Assembly (NCBI GenBank): GCA_021292165.1
Contig: CM037876.1
Coordinates: forward strand, 206,172,200-206,236,199
DNA length: 64,000 nt
Direction of reading: 5' to 3'
DNA from: Shinisaurus crocodilurus
Lineage: Eukaryota > Chordata > Lepidosauria > Squamata > Shinisauridae
This document shows, in pieces, positions 21,118-32,740 of the stretch. A model generated the notes under the pieces. That model was given only the letters and a program-made list of their open reading frames with translations. It did not search any database and was not told where the DNA came from. The stretch's first letter is position 1. Each line of letters starts with the position of its first letter. A program made the position numbers and the translations under genes.

Positions 21118-21891
21118 AAATAACTTTTAAAAAATCTATTTCAGTTGATAAAATATTGCTAATATGATTTTATGTCACATGTGCATATTTATTCAAGTAA
21201 ACCATTATAGGTAAAATATATATATCAAACTACTGTTCAATATTTATTTAATTTAGATTTATTTATATTTGTTTATTTTAGCCTGTTCAGACTTTAAGTT
21301 GCTACTACAGAAGAGTTAGATATTGAGCTTTAGAGAATATAATCTATCTGTCACTTAGTATCAGCTATTTAATAGTGATGCCACCATGTTCAGATTGTAG
21401 CATCTGGGTCCCAGGGTTGAGATTTGATGTGTGAAGTAGAGACTCTCTTTCTTCTGGGTTTTCTTTCTGTTTTCTTCCCAGCTATTTCCCATCTGTGTGA
21501 TGACTGTCCCTCTGCCCTGGGGGTTGGGCACCAATGCAGCTGGTGTTGCCAGCAGGCTTTTCCCCCCTGAGAAAATCTATCTTACTGTATGTCCATAAAC
21601 TGTAATAAACCTCTGGAAATGTTGCCTCCTCCCAAGCACTAAAATAAGAGTGGGGGGAGGGCAGGGAGACAACACTCCATAAATCACAGTGCTAGTGGGA
21701 TAATGGGAGATGAACTTTTTAGTTTATGTCCCAGCATTTATGTTTCTCATGCAAGCTTTCTTTCTTCTTCTTCAATTTGTTTCTTTTAACAGAATAAAAG
21801 TGCACATTTTCTGTTTGACAGCTGTGTGTCTCAGGGCCAAAGCACGCATTACTTTAATGATGTAGCTAGCATCTACATCTGCCCCAACTCA

Positions 21892-21931
<40 letters not shown>

Positions 21932-22729
21932 CGAAGTAGTGATCCCTGTGCTTTAATGGATCAATATTTCTTTTGCTATCTTAATATTATCAGAAGCTTT
22001 GAATCTGTTCCTTTTGAACTTAAACTTTATCCTTGAGATGAGAAAAAATAATGAGCCGTAAAACTATTTTTGGAAACAGGAAAACATGCTGTGCAGAAAT
22101 TGGCTGCCTGGGGTGGAATTCTGGAACAAGTCACCTATCAAAGAGGACTGACCACTGAGATCCTATCATCTCATTTCTAGTCATTATTTGTTTGCAGCAA
22201 GACAGAAGTTTCCCAGATAACCAAGATGAGCCATGTACACTACAGTGCAGTCCTCTTAGGTTTGACACCTTGAGCTCTGGAAATCGGTATGGCTCAAGGC
22301 TAAACAGTTGTTTACTACAAAGGGAGCAAAATTGTGTTTTTGAAATAAATATAGTGGCATAAAATCCTGGCATTGGATTCAATGTTAAAGATTAAGCTAG
22401 TATGTGCAAAAGAACAATGTTTTTAAGCACTGTTTGATTGTAGCCACTTTTGTTTGAATCCATGCACAGAAGCTTGTAAGGTGCAATGTTTTAGCTATGT
22501 TTGTCTTTTTTTGGGGGGGGGGGACATAAGACACATTCAACAATATATGGTTAGATTAATAGTCCTTCCAGCCCAGAATCCTGTCTTTGTTCTGAGTGCT
22601 GTAATGGGCATTATTGCACGGCCCTATTAATCCCACTGTAGAGATACATGGCACTAGCAGGCATACATGATTGTCATTATGTGTATGGGAAACAACAACA
22701 ACAACAACAAAACCCTCTGAAGGAGGGTG
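21118..22729. other. Intronic sequence with a TA microsatellite
   Basis: (TA)16 at 21898-21929. Otherwise nothing recognised. Confidence 0.45.
21898..21929. repeat. (TA)n microsatellite
   Basis: Sixteen dinucleotide units. Confidence 0.95.
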
Positions 22730-22890
22730 TTCAAAGTCTTTCACATACATTACTTCAGTAGTCCTTGCAGCAACCCTGTACAGTAGGCCAGTATTGCAGA
22801 TGTGGGGCCAGGTGAACTTATATCTGAGCAGAGATTTGAGCTGAGAACTTCTCAGTTTACAACTATCTGTCACTATCCTGGAACAACTTC
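22730..22890 (+). mobile_element. MIR-like SINE fragment (tentative)
   Basis: Order of caaagtctttcacatacatt, caaccctgtacagtaggcc, gcagatgtgggg and a degraded tRNA-like end resembles the antisense of a MIR/CORE-SINE, with the usual small-gap decay. Confidence 0.45.
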
Positions 22891-23931
22891 CAGTCATTGC
22901 ATATCAATGCCTCTTATCCATTCCCAGCATTCTAGGATATTAGCTTGCGGTGTTAAGAAGCAATGATCCCTGATGACTAGTAGTTGTGCATATTAAGGCA
23001 GGAAATCGTGTGATTAACAAAATAAACTCATCCTGAATCTTGGTTATAACTAAAACTACCAATAGAGCTGTGAACAAAAAGAAACACAGTTATCAGATTT
23101 CCATCCTGGCTTATTGTTATTACTAATAACACATGTGTTATGTTAATTGCTAAACCAAATCAGATGCTGGAAGTGATTGTCAAGAAAAGGGCTCATTTTA
23201 TCATATGTGGAGGGATTTAAAATTGCAGTAAACTTTTTTGAGGGGGGAAGAAAAGATAGTCATGTATGATAAGAAAATTTCCAAAATCCATGTTACTGTC
23301 TGTAATACCTTTAGTAGGCCACCAGAAGATCACAACAAAAAATAGTGCAAGCTTTTGAGCTCCCCAGATCTTTTAATCAGGCAAGATGTTATAAAAGGTA
23401 GCTTGGGGTGGGAGGTGGGGAGGGGAAAAAGTGCTAGAGGGTGAAGTCACATTGTCTGCAAGTTCAGAGTAGTCCCAAGGTGTAGTGTGGGAGGAGTCAT
23501 TTGGAAGTCAGCAGGTCATGTGATGGTTACAGACAGGATGGTCCTGCTACCCATGATTATGCTGGAAAGAAGGGGGGATGTTGGAGCCTCCATTTTGGGG
23601 ACTAAAGTCCAGCTATTCTCAGAAGTGTTTTCCATCCTGGTTGAAGCACATGAGTTTTTGTTAAAGTTTCACAAATTATAAAATTGGCTTTTGGTTGTAT
23701 CCAATGTTGTCATTCTGCTGATGGAGTAGTCCAGTCAGTGGAACCAGGAGTGGGGTGAGTTTCTCTTGCCCCGCCCCCAGCCCTCAAAATCTGTTCTGGA
23801 GGGCAGAGAACAGAGCTTCCCAACCCTCCACATTTTAATACCTTAGTCTGAACATAAGGACAATTCAGACTTGCAGCATGGGGAAGGAGAGGCCTTTTTA
23901 CAGGTTTCCTTCAGACACTCCTTAAAAGCTT
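22891..23931. other. Intronic sequence with one repeat fragment
   Basis: About 23300-23400 resembles, on the - strand, a widespread amniote repeat (gcctgatt...gatctggggagctcaaaagc). The rest is unassigned. Confidence 0.4.
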
Positions 23932-24069
23932 AAGGGCATTAACCTATGCAGACTTAGACAGAAAAAAGTCCAACAACTTCCAGCATGCCCCAGCCAGCAT
24001 GGCTTCCTAGGTCATGCTGGGGTTTGTAGAACTTTTTTTCTGTCTAAACATGCATAGGACTGAGCCCTT
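23932..24069. mobile_element. Palindromic MITE, copy 1
   Basis: Two arms share cctatgca...gacagaaaaaagtcc and the reverse complement actttttttctgtctaaaca tgcatagg, flanking a cccagccagcatgg centre. A second copy is at 63171-63286. The adjacent SPIN-like element is inserted within a few bases of its 3' end. Confidence 0.7.
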
Positions 24070-24073
24070 AGAG

Positions 24074-24994
24074 CAGTGATGGCGAACCTTTTTGAGCCCG
24101 AGTGCCCAAACTGCAACACAAAACCAACTTATTTATTTCAAAGTGCCAACGCTGCAATTAAACCTGAATACCGAGGTTTTAGTTTTAGAAAAACAACTCA
24201 TACAGTTGTCCGAACTAATTAACATCTTTTGTCTTAAAAGAAAAACACAATAACAGAGCTTTCAATGATACAAACAGTTTTTTGTTGGAAAAAAAATCAA
24301 CTCAAAAAATTATTAGAATACTACATTGTACACATAGCCTGAAGTGAATTTATACAAACTTTTTAAATATTTAGGCACATGTATTTTTGGATAAGGGATT
24401 CTCAACTTGGAATATGATTATATGCCACACTGAAATTGTATGGGGCAAGCTTTACCCCGGGTCCTTTCCCTGCTTCTACAGGTGTCGGATTAGTAAAAGT
24501 AAAAGCCAACCTGTACTAGGATGAGCAGGATAAACAAGAAAACTAAACGTGCTTAACACATTTTAAACACTTTATGCCTTGGACTGCAAACACTGCATTA
24601 GGTAAAAGTTTGCATTGGGCATGCTTTTGCACAATTAATGTGATTTTTGCTATTGCATGCATGCTGATAATTTGTCAAACCTTGGCTCATACTCTGTTAG
24701 TTTGAGAGCAACACATGCAGCACTCAGGTCAACTGTAAGGGCTTTACATCCAAGCCATGCTCTGTGCATCATTCTTCAAAATCTTTTAAATGTGATAACA
24801 ATGTAGAAAAGAATTCTGTAACAGGAATTCTAGAATAAAATCATTCTGCTCCACACTGTGAGAAAGAACAAAATCATTCGTGTTTTGCAGAAGGGGACAG
24901 TCTTTTCATGATCTGGTGACCAATGGCTCGAATGCCCACAGAGAGGTCCCTGCGTGCCAGCTGTGGCACCCGTGCCATAGGTTCGCCATCACTG
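24074..24994. mobile_element. SPIN-like hAT DNA transposon, 921 bases
   Basis: Terminal inverted repeats cagtgatggcgaacct and aggttcgccatcactg (16 of 16), flanked by perfect 8-base target duplications ccttagag (24066-24073 and 24995-25002), as expected for hAT. The subterminal text (tttttgagcccgagtgccca; gtgccagctgtggcacc) resembles the SPACE INVADERS family as I remember it. The interior is AT-rich with no frame of useful length, so it is non-autonomous or decayed. Confidence 0.85.
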
Positions 24995-25145
24995 CCTTAG
25001 AGTGTGGGTGAAATGGCTAGGGCAGCTTGAGGAAGGGCACTTCCTGTGGCTAAGCAAAAAACTTAATTTCAGAGTTCAGATTAAAAGGAACAGATGCATT
25101 TAATCAATGGAAGAAATATGAAGCTGCTTTAAAAGAAAATGTATA

Positions 25146-25370
25146 CAGTAATACCTTGGATTGCAAGTAACTTGGTCTGAGAGCGTTTTGCAAGACAAGC
25201 AAATTTTTAAAAATAAATTTTGACTTGATAAACAAGCGATGTCTTGCAGTACAAGTCGTAGGGATGTAACCGCTCACCTCGCCCGCCAGAGACTCGCTTT
25301 GATATAAGAGTGTTTTGGATTACAAGCACGGTTCTGGAACAAATTATGCTCTCAATCCAAGGTATTACTG
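25146..25370. mobile_element. Tc1/mariner-like MITE, copy 1
   Basis: Ends cagtaataccttgg and ccaaggtattactg are perfect inverted repeats flanked by TA on both sides. 225 bases; the two arms pair further (ttgcaagtaacttgg; gtgttttggattacaagcac). Lacks a roughly 50-base block present in the 38177 and 42354 copies and instead has ccgctcacctcgcccgcc. Confidence 0.85.
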
Positions 25371-25372
25371 TA

Positions 25373-25870
25373 TTCACTAACTGAACTGTATGATATCTAA
25401 GGCAGACTTAGTAACTTACAAAGTATCTTTATGCAAAACGGTATGGGTCATTGCCATATTTGTAAAAAGCATCCCAGGGAGAGACAAATAACGGGAAAAC
25501 TAGTCTATCTCTGGAGATTCATGGCAGGAAGAGGCAGGCTGCTAAAGGGAAGCTGGCCCTCCTCAGCATCCCTGAGATTAATCACCTACATAGAGGGGAA
25601 TTTGATCATTAACGTTTGTCAACAGTCCAGTGAGGTGAGACAAAAGGTGTGAATGAGACCAATATCCTCTTTCCCCCCTATTGGACAGTGGAAGAAATAT
25701 CCCCTGTGGATTTGAGGGAGATTCTTCAGATGTGACTTGCTCTCTTTCCTAGATAATGGCATGGAGAGTTTCTGGATACTGATATCCTTCTCTTAAAGGG
25801 AAAGAAGTGTTTGGCTACAGGAACATAGCCAGGTCAGAACAGTTAATGTATCAGCTTAGACCCTCACAAG
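25373..25870. other. Intronic sequence, nothing recognised
   Basis: May include decayed upstream CR1 sequence; no motif readable. Confidence 0.35.
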
Positions 25871-26374
25871 AACAGACTGAAGAGGCATGACAGAGGTGTA
25901 CAAAATTATGAATGGTGTGGAGAAAGTGGATAGGGAGACATTTTTCTCCCTCTCATAATACTAGAACCAAATGGGGTCATCCCACGAAGCTGATTGGTGG
26001 GAGGTTCAGGACAGATAAAAGAAAGTACTGTACTTCTTCACACAGCGCATAGTTAAACTATAGAATGCATTTCCACAAGATGTAGTGATGGCCACTAATT
26101 TGGATGGCTTTAAAAGGGGATTGGATAAATTCATGGAGGATAAAGCTATCGACGGCCAGTAGTCCTGATGCTTATATGCTACCTCCAGTATCAGAGGCAG
26201 TATGCCTATGTACGCCTGTTGCTGGGGAACATGAGCAGGAGGGTGCTGTTGCTCTCATGTCCTGCTGGTGGGATCCCGTGGGCAGCTGGTTGGCAGCTGT
26301 GTGAACAGAATGCTGGACTAGATGGACCCTTGCTCTGATCCAGCAGGGCTCTTCTTACGTTCTTATGTTCTTAC
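25871..26374 (+). mobile_element. CR1-group LINE 3' end
   Basis: The last 500 bases of a CR1/L3-like LINE: gaggtgtacaaaattatgaa, ggatagggagacatttttct, cacagcgcatagttaaact, ggctttaaaaggggattgg, then the 3' UTR and terminal 8-base repeats ttcttacg, ttcttatg, ttcttact. Coding part broken. Shorter copies are at 6101, 44742 and 62702. Confidence 0.8.
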
Positions 26375-27841
26375 TCGTTGTGTATAACATGTTAACCTCT
26401 TATTCAATATATTAACAATGGTGTCTCTGAAACACACCTACTATATGTTAATCAGTCCTTCTGGAATGAGTTATTGGCATAGCCCAGTATGAATTTCTGG
26501 GTGCTGTGCTGATTTCCTTATAATGGGATAGCCCTCATACAACCTGTATCCCATATATTCAGGTCATCCTACATTCAGCATGTCAGCTTCAGTTTAAGTG
26601 CAGAATGGGTTGTTAGCCACTCTGGGCTCCTTGCAGAGAATGGTAGGATATAAATATAAATAAATACTTATTTATACCTGTTTCTTGATTAAAGATTGGC
26701 ATTGTGGCCTTTCTTTTTGTATTTATGTTTCCCTTTTTATACTAAGTCATTTTAAAAACTTCAAACACATGATGAATGCCTATCATCAGATGCTCCCAAA
26801 TTTCCCCAGAGTAACTGGATGTGTTCAGTCTGGGGCTTCCTCTCCCTTTTCTTCCAGTTAATTAAACTTTGTATCATTGTTTATGTACCGGTAGGTATGC
26901 TGTCTATCCATGAAGAGGATTGGTTTGGCAATGATTTCATTGCATACTTGTTGGGGCTGAATTGTCCATGTGTGTATGTGTGAGTGTGTGTGTATATATC
27001 CATATATATTCTCCTTTGGGGGAGGTGATTGATGCATGCAGCAAAGTAGGATCAAAAGAAGAGCTGGAGAGAGGGGGAGCTGTGGTTAACAAGAATGTTG
27101 AAACATGAAAACATCTTGAATGTAACTGGTGGTCTAGATCTTCTTTATAAAAATAAATCTTATGAAAGATGCACTTATTTCTATTAGCCTGCAATGTATA
27201 TGTCTAGACTGATGAGCATATATATTTTCCTCTTTCAATAAAAAACCACTTGAAAAACAGCCATTGCTTCAAGGTAACAGAGTTTTAAAATCGTGTGTTC
27301 AAAAATAAGCATTCTGTTTTAAGTTGATGAAGGAATCTATTATATTCACAAGTGTCTTTGATTTATGAGACGGCTTTGGGGGAGGGGCAGTTTGTGATTT
27401 ATGAAAAAAGAATTTCCTTTTCTGAAATCAGCCCTATAATTCAGTGTTGCAGTTACATTTACTATTCAGTTGGGGTGGGGAATAATTCCTTGGTGGGCGA
27501 GAAACTAGCTGTGATTGTTCCAGACTGCAAATAAGTGAGTAATGTTAAGTAGAGGCAATAATTTTCTGTCCCACTACAGGTGTTAATTTACTTAGCCATG
27601 CTACAATGATTGTATTATCACAAATTACTGCCTTTGTGATTGGTCACTATTATTATTTTATATACATTTAGGAATTAAACTATACTCTGTACTTTTTGCA
27701 TTTTATTGCCATTGAACTCCACTGTTCACAATCCTTTCCACCTGATGGCAGAGCGCAAAAGCAGCAGCAGCAGCAGCGTTCTCTCAGACAAACACACGCA
27801 CACACAGGACTTGTTTCTAAGTAGATGCTTCTAAAAAGATG
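26375..27841. other. Intronic sequence with an L2-type tail
   Basis: About 26610-26670 (ccactctgggctccttgcag to ataaatataaataaa) is the 3' end of an old L2-tailed SINE or LINE. The rest is unassigned. Confidence 0.4.
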
Positions 27842-30378
27842 AATAACTGTAATCCTCGGTGACTTTAATTTCCATGCTGAGGCTGCTTCTACAGCTCTGG
27901 CTTCATGGACTCCATGAAATCCATGGAGCTGTCTCAGTTTGTCACTGGCCCAACACATGAAGCGGGGCATACCCTTGACTTGGTCTTTGCTCCAGGCTGT
28001 GAGATGGGTAGTTTGGGAATGGGGGGGGGGGGTCCAAGTAACCTCATTGTCATGGTCAGACCATTTCCTGGTGAGATTTGAACTCACAGCATTACTTCCC
28101 TCCTGCAGGGGGTGAGGGCCCATTTGGATGGCCCGCTCCAGGAGACTGATAGAATCCCAAGGATTTCTGAATGCTCTTAGGGATTTCCTAGTGGATAGAG
28201 CTGGTGATCCAGCCGAGGCCCTGGTCTCACTGTGGAACAGTGAGATGCGGAGGGCCATCGACTCGATCACTCCCGAGTGCCCTCTCCAACTCTGTAGAGC
28301 CCGCTCTGCTCCTTGGTATACTGGGGAACTGCAGTTGATGAAACAGGCTAGATGACAGCTAGAGCGCAAATGGTAAGACTTGAAGCGAAGATGACCAAGC
28401 ATGCTCTAGAGCGCATAATCGTGCCTACTGCATGGCAGTGCGGGCGGCTTACTTTGCTGCCTCCATTGCATCTTTGATTAGCCATCCAGCGGAGCTCTTT
28501 CGGGTGGTCCGGGGGCTATTATCACTCTTCCCAGCGAATGGGGCCCTGGCCCCCTCATAGTCCTGCTGTGACCTTTTTGCATTGCACTTTGAGGACAAAA
28601 TCGTTCATGTCTGCAGCGAACTTGATGCTGTCCTTAGTGCAGCTCCAGTCGAGGTATCTGAAGCCACCATCTGCCCAATTTTGTGGGATCAATTTCAGTT
28701 GCTGCAGCCTGATGATGTGGACAAGGTGCTTGCAGCAATGCAGCAAGGTGCTTGCAGACCACCCACGTGCCCTCTTGATCCTTGCCCTCCTGGCTTATAG
28801 AAGCTAGCCAGGGGTTGGCTGGGTGGGTCCAGGGGGTGGTAAACACATATCTATGTGAAGGGGTGGTTCCTGCTGTCCTTAAGGAGGTAGTAGTGTGACC
28901 ACTCCTAAAAAAACCCCACTCTGGACCCAACGGTATTTGATAACTATCGCCCAGTTGCAAATACCACTTTCTTAGGGAAAGTTCTTGAGAGGGTCGTGGT
29001 GAAGCAACTGCAGGCACTCTTGGAGGATACTGATTATCTAGACCCATTCCAGTCTGGGTTTCGACCTGGTTATGGGACTGAATCAGCCTTGGTCGCCGTG
29101 ATGGATGTCCTTTATCGAGTGAAGGACAGTGGGAGTGTGACCCTGTTAATTCCACTCAACCTCTCAGTGGCTTTCGATACCATTGACCATGGTATCCTCC
29201 CGGATCGGCTTCACAGGTTGGGCACTGGAGGCATGTGTTACAGTGGTTTCAGTCCTACCTGCGGGGTTGATTTCAGAGAGTAATATTGGGTGACTATTTC
29301 TCGGACCCTTGGCAATTGTGCTATGGGGTTCCGCAGGGTACCATCTTGTCCCCAATGTTGTATAACATCTATATGAAGCTGCTGGGAGCAGTCATTAGGG
29401 AATGTGGAGCCAAGTGCCATCAGTACGCTGATGACACACAGCTCTATATCCCTGTGACAACTGAATCAGGAGAGGCTGTGCAAGTCCTGGATCAGTGCTT
29501 GAACTCAGTGATGGGCTGGATGAGGGTTAATAAACTAAGGCTGAATGCTGGCAAGACAGAAGCCCTGTGGGTGAGTGGTTCCTGAGTCCAGGAGATAGGC
29601 TCATTGCCTGTTCTGGATGGGGTTGCTCTCCCTTTGAAAAATCAGGTTCGTAGTCTGGGAGTACTCCTAGATCCATCATTGTTGCTGGAGTCCCAAGTGA
29701 CTGCGGCAGCTTGGAGTGCCTTTTATCATCTTTGATTGGTTCACCAGCTACGGTCTCTCCTGGACAGGGATAGCTTGCCCACAATGATACAGGCACTAGT
29801 AACCTCAAGACTAGATTACTGCAATGTGCTCTATGTGGGTCTGCCCTTGAGGCTGCTCCGGAAGCTGGAGCTAGTGCAGAATGCAGCAGCTTGGCTGTTG
29901 TCGGCAGCTGCCCCTTTTCAGCATGCAACGCCTTTGCTGAAGGAACTGCACTGTCTACCTATTCGCTACCAGGTCATGTTTAAGATTCTGGTATTTGTGT
30001 ACAAAGCCCAAAACAACTTGTGACCAGGTTACCTGAGAGAGTGCCTCCTCCCATACCAACCTGCCCAGTCACTGAGGTCATCAGATGGCATGCTCCTGGT
30101 GGTTCCTCATGGACCTTTGGCCCGATTGGAGTCCACCAGGAGAAGAGCCTTCAGTGTGGCGGCTCCATTTCTGTGGAACTCCCTGCCTCTGGAGGTCAGG
30201 CAGGCTCCGACATTGTGCTGCTTTCGGCGCCTGCTGAAGACCTCTGCTCTTCAACCACCAATGTAATTTTAGTTTGTTTTCAGTGCATTGTTTTTGTTTA
30301 TTTTATCTGTTTTTGTCTTTTTATTGTTCACCACTCTGGAATCTGCTTGATGTGGAGCGGTATACAAATACTGTAGAT
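27842..30378 (+). pseudogene. L2-like LINE endonuclease-RT pseudogene
   Basis: A 2.5-kb copy of a family distinct from 10979-13819. It starts inside the endonuclease at VILGDFNFHAEA, passes a SWSDHFLV-like block and reaches reverse transcriptase motifs SVAFDTIDHGILPDRL, GVPQGTILSPMLYNIYMK and HQYADDTQLYI. The C-terminus is SRLDYCNVLYVGLP. Frameshifts and stops are spread throughout (first near 27918), so it is dead although YADD is intact. A 13-G run sits near 28020. The 3' tail tgtagatgatg is split by a hAT element at 30379 and resumes at 30903. The final 820 bases match 16905-17754. Confidence 0.88.
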
Positions 30379-30897
30379 CAACGGTCCCCAACCTTTTTGG
30401 GACCAGGGACCGGTCCCATGGAATAAATTTTTCCACAGACCGGGGGGGGGTGTTCAGCCACCACTCACCTGCTGTACCTGTTGCGTCACTTCCGGCTTTA
30501 CTAAAATGCTCATCGGAGAGCTGTTGGGTAGCGAGCAGAGGGACGAACAGCAGGTAGAGGGACATGAGGTGAGCAGAGGGACGAGCGGCGGTGCTCGCTG
30601 GAGCTCGTGAGCATCCTGAGAGCCAGGACGTGGTGCTTGTGGCGCGTCCCGGCAGGCGGCTTGCGGCGCATCGCAGTGGGCGGCACGCACCGCGCCCAGC
30701 TGCCGCGCCGCTGCACCAAGCACCCTATCCTGGCTCTTGCGGTGCTCGCGAGCTCTGGCGAGCACCCCCCTCCCGCCGCTCATCCCTCTGCTCGCCTCCC
30801 CGATGAGCATTTTTGTAAAGCCAGGCGGCGCAGCGGCTGGGTTCTTAAGAGGCCACGGACCGGGACCGGTCCGCGGACCGGGGGTTGGGTACCCCTG
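30379..30897. mobile_element. GC-rich hAT non-autonomous element nested in LINE tail
   Basis: 519 bases from caacggtccccaacctttttg to gggggttgggtacccctg with perfect 8-base target duplications ctgtagat at 30371-30378 and 30898-30905. The ends hold accggtcc palindromes. The middle is strongly GC- and CpG-rich, with a long imperfect inverted repeat around atgctcatcggagagc and ccccgatgagcat. Frames through it are compositional. Confidence 0.85.
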
Positions 30898-30902
30898 CTG
30901 TA

Positions 30903-30927
30903 GATGATGATGATGATGATGATGATG
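30903..30927. repeat. (GAT)n LINE tail
   Basis: Continuation of the 3' tail of the 27842-30378 LINE after the nested hAT insertion. Confidence 0.9.
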
Positions 30928-30929
30928 TA

Positions 30930-31679
30930 TCTGATGAAATATATTCTAGTCCATGAAAATGTATGCTTGATTAAATCTGTTTGTTTTTAAGGTGCTACAA
31001 CGTAGCTTTTGCTTTCTAGGCAACTTATTGTTTTATATGTATTGCCAGTGATGCTATGGCCTCTACCCCACAAGTGGAGTCTGTTAAATCCCCAAAGGCA
31101 GAAGAACTTCAGCTTAAACTTGAATTCGAATTCCATGAACAGTTTACTACTTAATTTGCTTATTTGAAATTTAATGCCCCATTTTTCAGACAGATACTCA
31201 AGACTGCTTTCATACAAGTTGGTATATTGTTAAACCCCTTAACGTTTTTAAAAAAAACAAAACAAAAACAAACAAGGAACAGAAAGAAAAAACTATGACC
31301 AACACTCTCGTTTGTTTGTTGCCATTTAAACACCTCATATTTCCTATGTATTTACAGAATGAAGATGAAGGATTTTTGTGAGGTTTCAGGCATACTGTGT
31401 CAGTATTTCAAAAACAGGCAAGCTTTATCAAGCCTGACTGAATGGCAGGTTGGATGGGTTAGCAAAATCAGTATGAGCGGCATAGTTGAAATAGGAAATT
31501 GCCTGTCCAGATCGTTGCGTAAATCCCCCCCCCCCACAAATGTGCTTTCCGTTTAGACCAGCAGGCCTGCATGAGTTGTGAGTCACCATACCAAATGCAG
31601 CATAGTAGTCATATATTGCAGTCCGCTAAGGATTCTGGAAACCTGCCAGGGACAACAAAAAAAAAAAAGTCATTTAGCA
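30930..31679. other. Intronic sequence with one amniote-repeat fragment
   Basis: 30930-31010 (tatctgatgaaatatattct; tttttaaggtgctacaacg) resembles a widespread amniote repeat also seen at 43505-43600 and 61864-62010. The rest is unassigned. Confidence 0.4.
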
Positions 31680-32090
31680 TGGGCGAATCTGTCAATTTCA
31701 GTTTTGCATTTTCTTAACTGTAAGTTCATTTCACCCTGTTTCCGCATTAGTTTGCAAATTCAGCCAAGAACAGTCTGCACAAAAATTCATATGTATTTTT
31801 GCGCGCATTTCTTCTAATATATGGATGTTTGTAGTACATACCTTTTCTAGTAATGTGCATTTTTTGCAAGTGATTTTACCCTAATATATGCATTATTTTT
31901 GTGTGTGCATTTCCTTCATACATGCACTTTTGTGGTTATTTTTGAGTTGTGAATGACATCACACAATTCAGAAAAGTGCTGATTTCCGTGTGCAAGTGTG
32001 TTCTGGTTTGCATGAAGGTTTAGGAGGTGCAAATCTGTTAAATTCATATGAAAAGTAAGACTGAGTGAATTCCTCACCCATCCCTAGTTG
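31680..32090. repeat. Unclassified quasi-periodic AT-rich repeat, copy 2
   Basis: Same word order as 19800-20275 (cacaaaaattcatatgtatt; ctaatatatg; gtgtgtgcatttcc). Ends gggcgaatctg and ctcacccatccct are weakly inverse, suggesting a DNA-transposon origin. Confidence 0.5.
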
Positions 32091-32479
32091 TCATACACCT
32101 TGCTGACCCAAATTCATGGTGGATAGATTGTGTTTTTGCTTTGGTTGGTCACAACTTTTTGGAGGCTTTGTTCTTAGACCCAAATCATACAACTAGCACT
32201 GTGGAAGCTGCTATCCATCTGAACTAAAGGTTCTCGATCTGTATTCTGGCTGAGGTTTGGACAGAGGCACTGTGTGCATTTGAATGATCTCCTGGGGCTT
32301 CATAAATCATGACGTATGAAAGCTGTGGGTTAGTGCCTTGACTTGGCTACATGTTCCTTCCTTGGTCCTCCCCTCCCCCATTGCACACTGGCTGCAGTGC
32401 AAAGTTCCTGGCTTGCATTAAGCCAGAGTTCCCTGTTACATCCAAACCAGCCATTTCTACTACCTCACCGATTGACAAG
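32091..32479. other. Intronic sequence, nothing recognised
   Basis: No feature that I can name. Confidence 0.4.
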
Positions 32480-32740
32480 GAAAATTAGAACTGAATGTAA
32501 TCAGCATAATAATGATATACCTCATTCCAAATCTCTGGACAACATCTCCTAGCAGTTTCACATTGATGTTTAAAAGCATGAGGCACAAGATAGAACCTTG
32601 AATTAACCCCATATGATAAATCCCAAGAAGTAGATAAACTAGCAATGCAGCATAGCTTACTGCATGAGGACCATTCCATTGATTACACTTGAGTGAATGA
32701 GATAACAATCAGCTGTGTTCAAAGCTAGAAAATAATGTTT
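32480..32740 (-). pseudogene. Old L2-like reverse transcriptase fragment
   Basis: On the - strand, frames joined by shifts give an AFNTADCYLIHS block (from AFDTVDH), then QGSILCLMLLNINVKLLGDV and a YHYYADYIQF block (from YADDTQL). Heavily decayed. Confidence 0.75.

Noticed and set aside
30480..30850. Candidate CpG-island promoter or GC-rich coding exon
   Set aside because: It lies wholly inside a hAT element bounded by inverted ends and perfect 8-base duplications; long frames on both strands reflect composition.
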